DNA of 58,194 bases from Azoarcus sp. (GTDB lineage Bacteria; Pseudomonadota; Gammaproteobacteria; Burkholderiales; Rhodocyclaceae), in contig DYFV01000026.1 in NCBI GenBank assembly GCA_020725025.1, forward strand, positions 1 through 58,194, written 5' to 3'. The position numbers and the translations under genes are program-made. The notes beneath the pieces were generated by a model. It was not told the DNA's origin. It saw only the letters and a list, made by a program, of their open reading frames with translations, and did no database searches. This document shows positions 57,770-58,194 of this stretch, one piece after another (position 1 is the first letter of the stretch; each line of letters begins with the position of its first letter).

Positions 57770-57790
57770 GGGCCCGCGCATCGCGGGCCC
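57770..57790. terminator. Hairpin after the lipoprotein gene
   Basis: GGGCCCGCG (57770-57778) and CGCGGGCCC (57782-57790) form a perfect 9-bp stem with loop CAT. It lies between the convergent lipoprotein gene and the partial gene at the window end. No T-run. Confidence 0.6.
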
Positions 57791-57882
57791 CGTGGCGCTG
57801 CGCGTTGTCAGACACACTTACCGCCCGATGCCGGTCGGCTGGATGGTGATCACTAAAGCATCCATGAACGTGCGTATGCAGC

Positions 57883-58194
57883 TTATTGTAGGCGCTCGAT
57901 CAACATTGCCCAGAGCATTTCGCCGGCCCCTTCCTGGGAGAGATTGTCTTCGCGGTGTCGCATGTTCATACCCAGCGGCTTCAGATACATGCTCTGATCG
58001 TCATGTTCGACTGAAAGCGACTCGTTGTAGCTGTTTCCCCGAGCCGAGGGATCGTAAGAGAAGGCAATGCTTGAGCTCCGAAAGCCGCCTGAGCCCAAAT
58101 GGATACTGCATTCGCTTTCCCGTTTCCCCGCTCGGTAGATCGCGGCCGTGAAAGTGTTACCATCGACGCGGTGGAACCGGCCCTCGATCCCCGG
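57883..58194 (-). CDS. Hypothetical protein, C-terminal part (runs off the window)
   Basis: An open frame enters from the right edge and ends with TAA at 57883-57885, giving 103 residues. It has a plausible beta-rich composition (FHRVDGNTFTAAIYRAGKRE; ESECSIHLGSGGF) and an acidic/polar end (MLWAMLIERLQ). No family recognised. The start lies beyond the window. Confidence 0.6.
   Translation of the reverse strand, partial: PGIEGRFHRVDGNTFTAAIYRAGKRESECSIHLGSGGFRSSSIAFSYDPSARGNSYNESLSVEHDDQSMYLKPLGMNMRHREDNLSQEGAGEMLWAMLIERLQ

Overview
The window is GC-rich and gene-dense. It looks like a proteobacterial chromosome, most likely a betaproteobacterium of the Rhodocyclales/Azoarcus-Thauera type. 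That placement is inferred from the gene set (betaproteobacterial propionyl-CoA operon, GtrA/GtrB, Tad pilus locus) and from a dispersed REP-like element; no rRNA or tRNA gene is present to confirm it.

Core part, 1-44353. The end of trkA and trkH (K+ uptake) face a kdpE/short-kdpD two-component pair. A crotonase gene is divergent from a DUF485/actP acetate-permease pair, with three back-to-back palindromes between them. A complete Tad (Flp) pilus locus follows on the minus strand (tadD at 6920 back to the flp pilin at 19611), then a minus-strand envelope-glycan module (GT-C-like protein, GtrA, GtrB, methyltransferase), a stand-alone receiver, a NarL/LuxR-type regulator and its probable histidine kinase. 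fumC, a GntR/FCD regulator and a four-gene propionyl-CoA to succinyl-CoA operon (methylmalonyl-CoA mutase, MeaB, PccB, PccA) come next, then a KamA-like radical SAM enzyme. A cobalamin riboswitch precedes ExbB-like, ExbD-like (DUF2149) and CobN-like genes. That CobN has a signal peptide and a C-terminal membrane anchor, so it should act in the periplasm. A VOC-family epimerase gene (mce) closes the core; its promoter shares a putative operator with the mutase operon. B12 links much of 29.8-44.3 kb: a B12-dependent mutase, its B12-loading GTPase, and a B12-regulated envelope machine.

Accessory part, 44459-58194. It begins with a tyrosine recombinase next to mce, followed by a WGR-like mini-protein, two perfect DnaA boxes, a VirD4-type coupling protein split into two overlapping genes, several small hypothetical genes, three tandem 31-bp repeats, an unknown 319-aa protein, an archaic (Csu-type) chaperone-usher pilus operon and a lipoprotein. 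This looks like an integrated mobile element whose far end is not visible.

The most striking object is a gene-less stretch at about 51.6-52.1 kb. It has a promoter built of nested palindromes at one end and an intrinsic terminator at the other. Between them lie non-identical hairpins resembling CRISPR repeats of three different types: I-F-like (three clear), I-E-like (two) and I-C-like (two), the last ending in the diagnostic GTGGATTGAAA. There are no cas genes and no regular spacers. I interpret it as a multi-type RNA anti-CRISPR (Racr-like) transcript: one RNA of concatenated crRNA-repeat mimics that could occupy I-F, I-E and I-C Cas6/Cascade proteins together.
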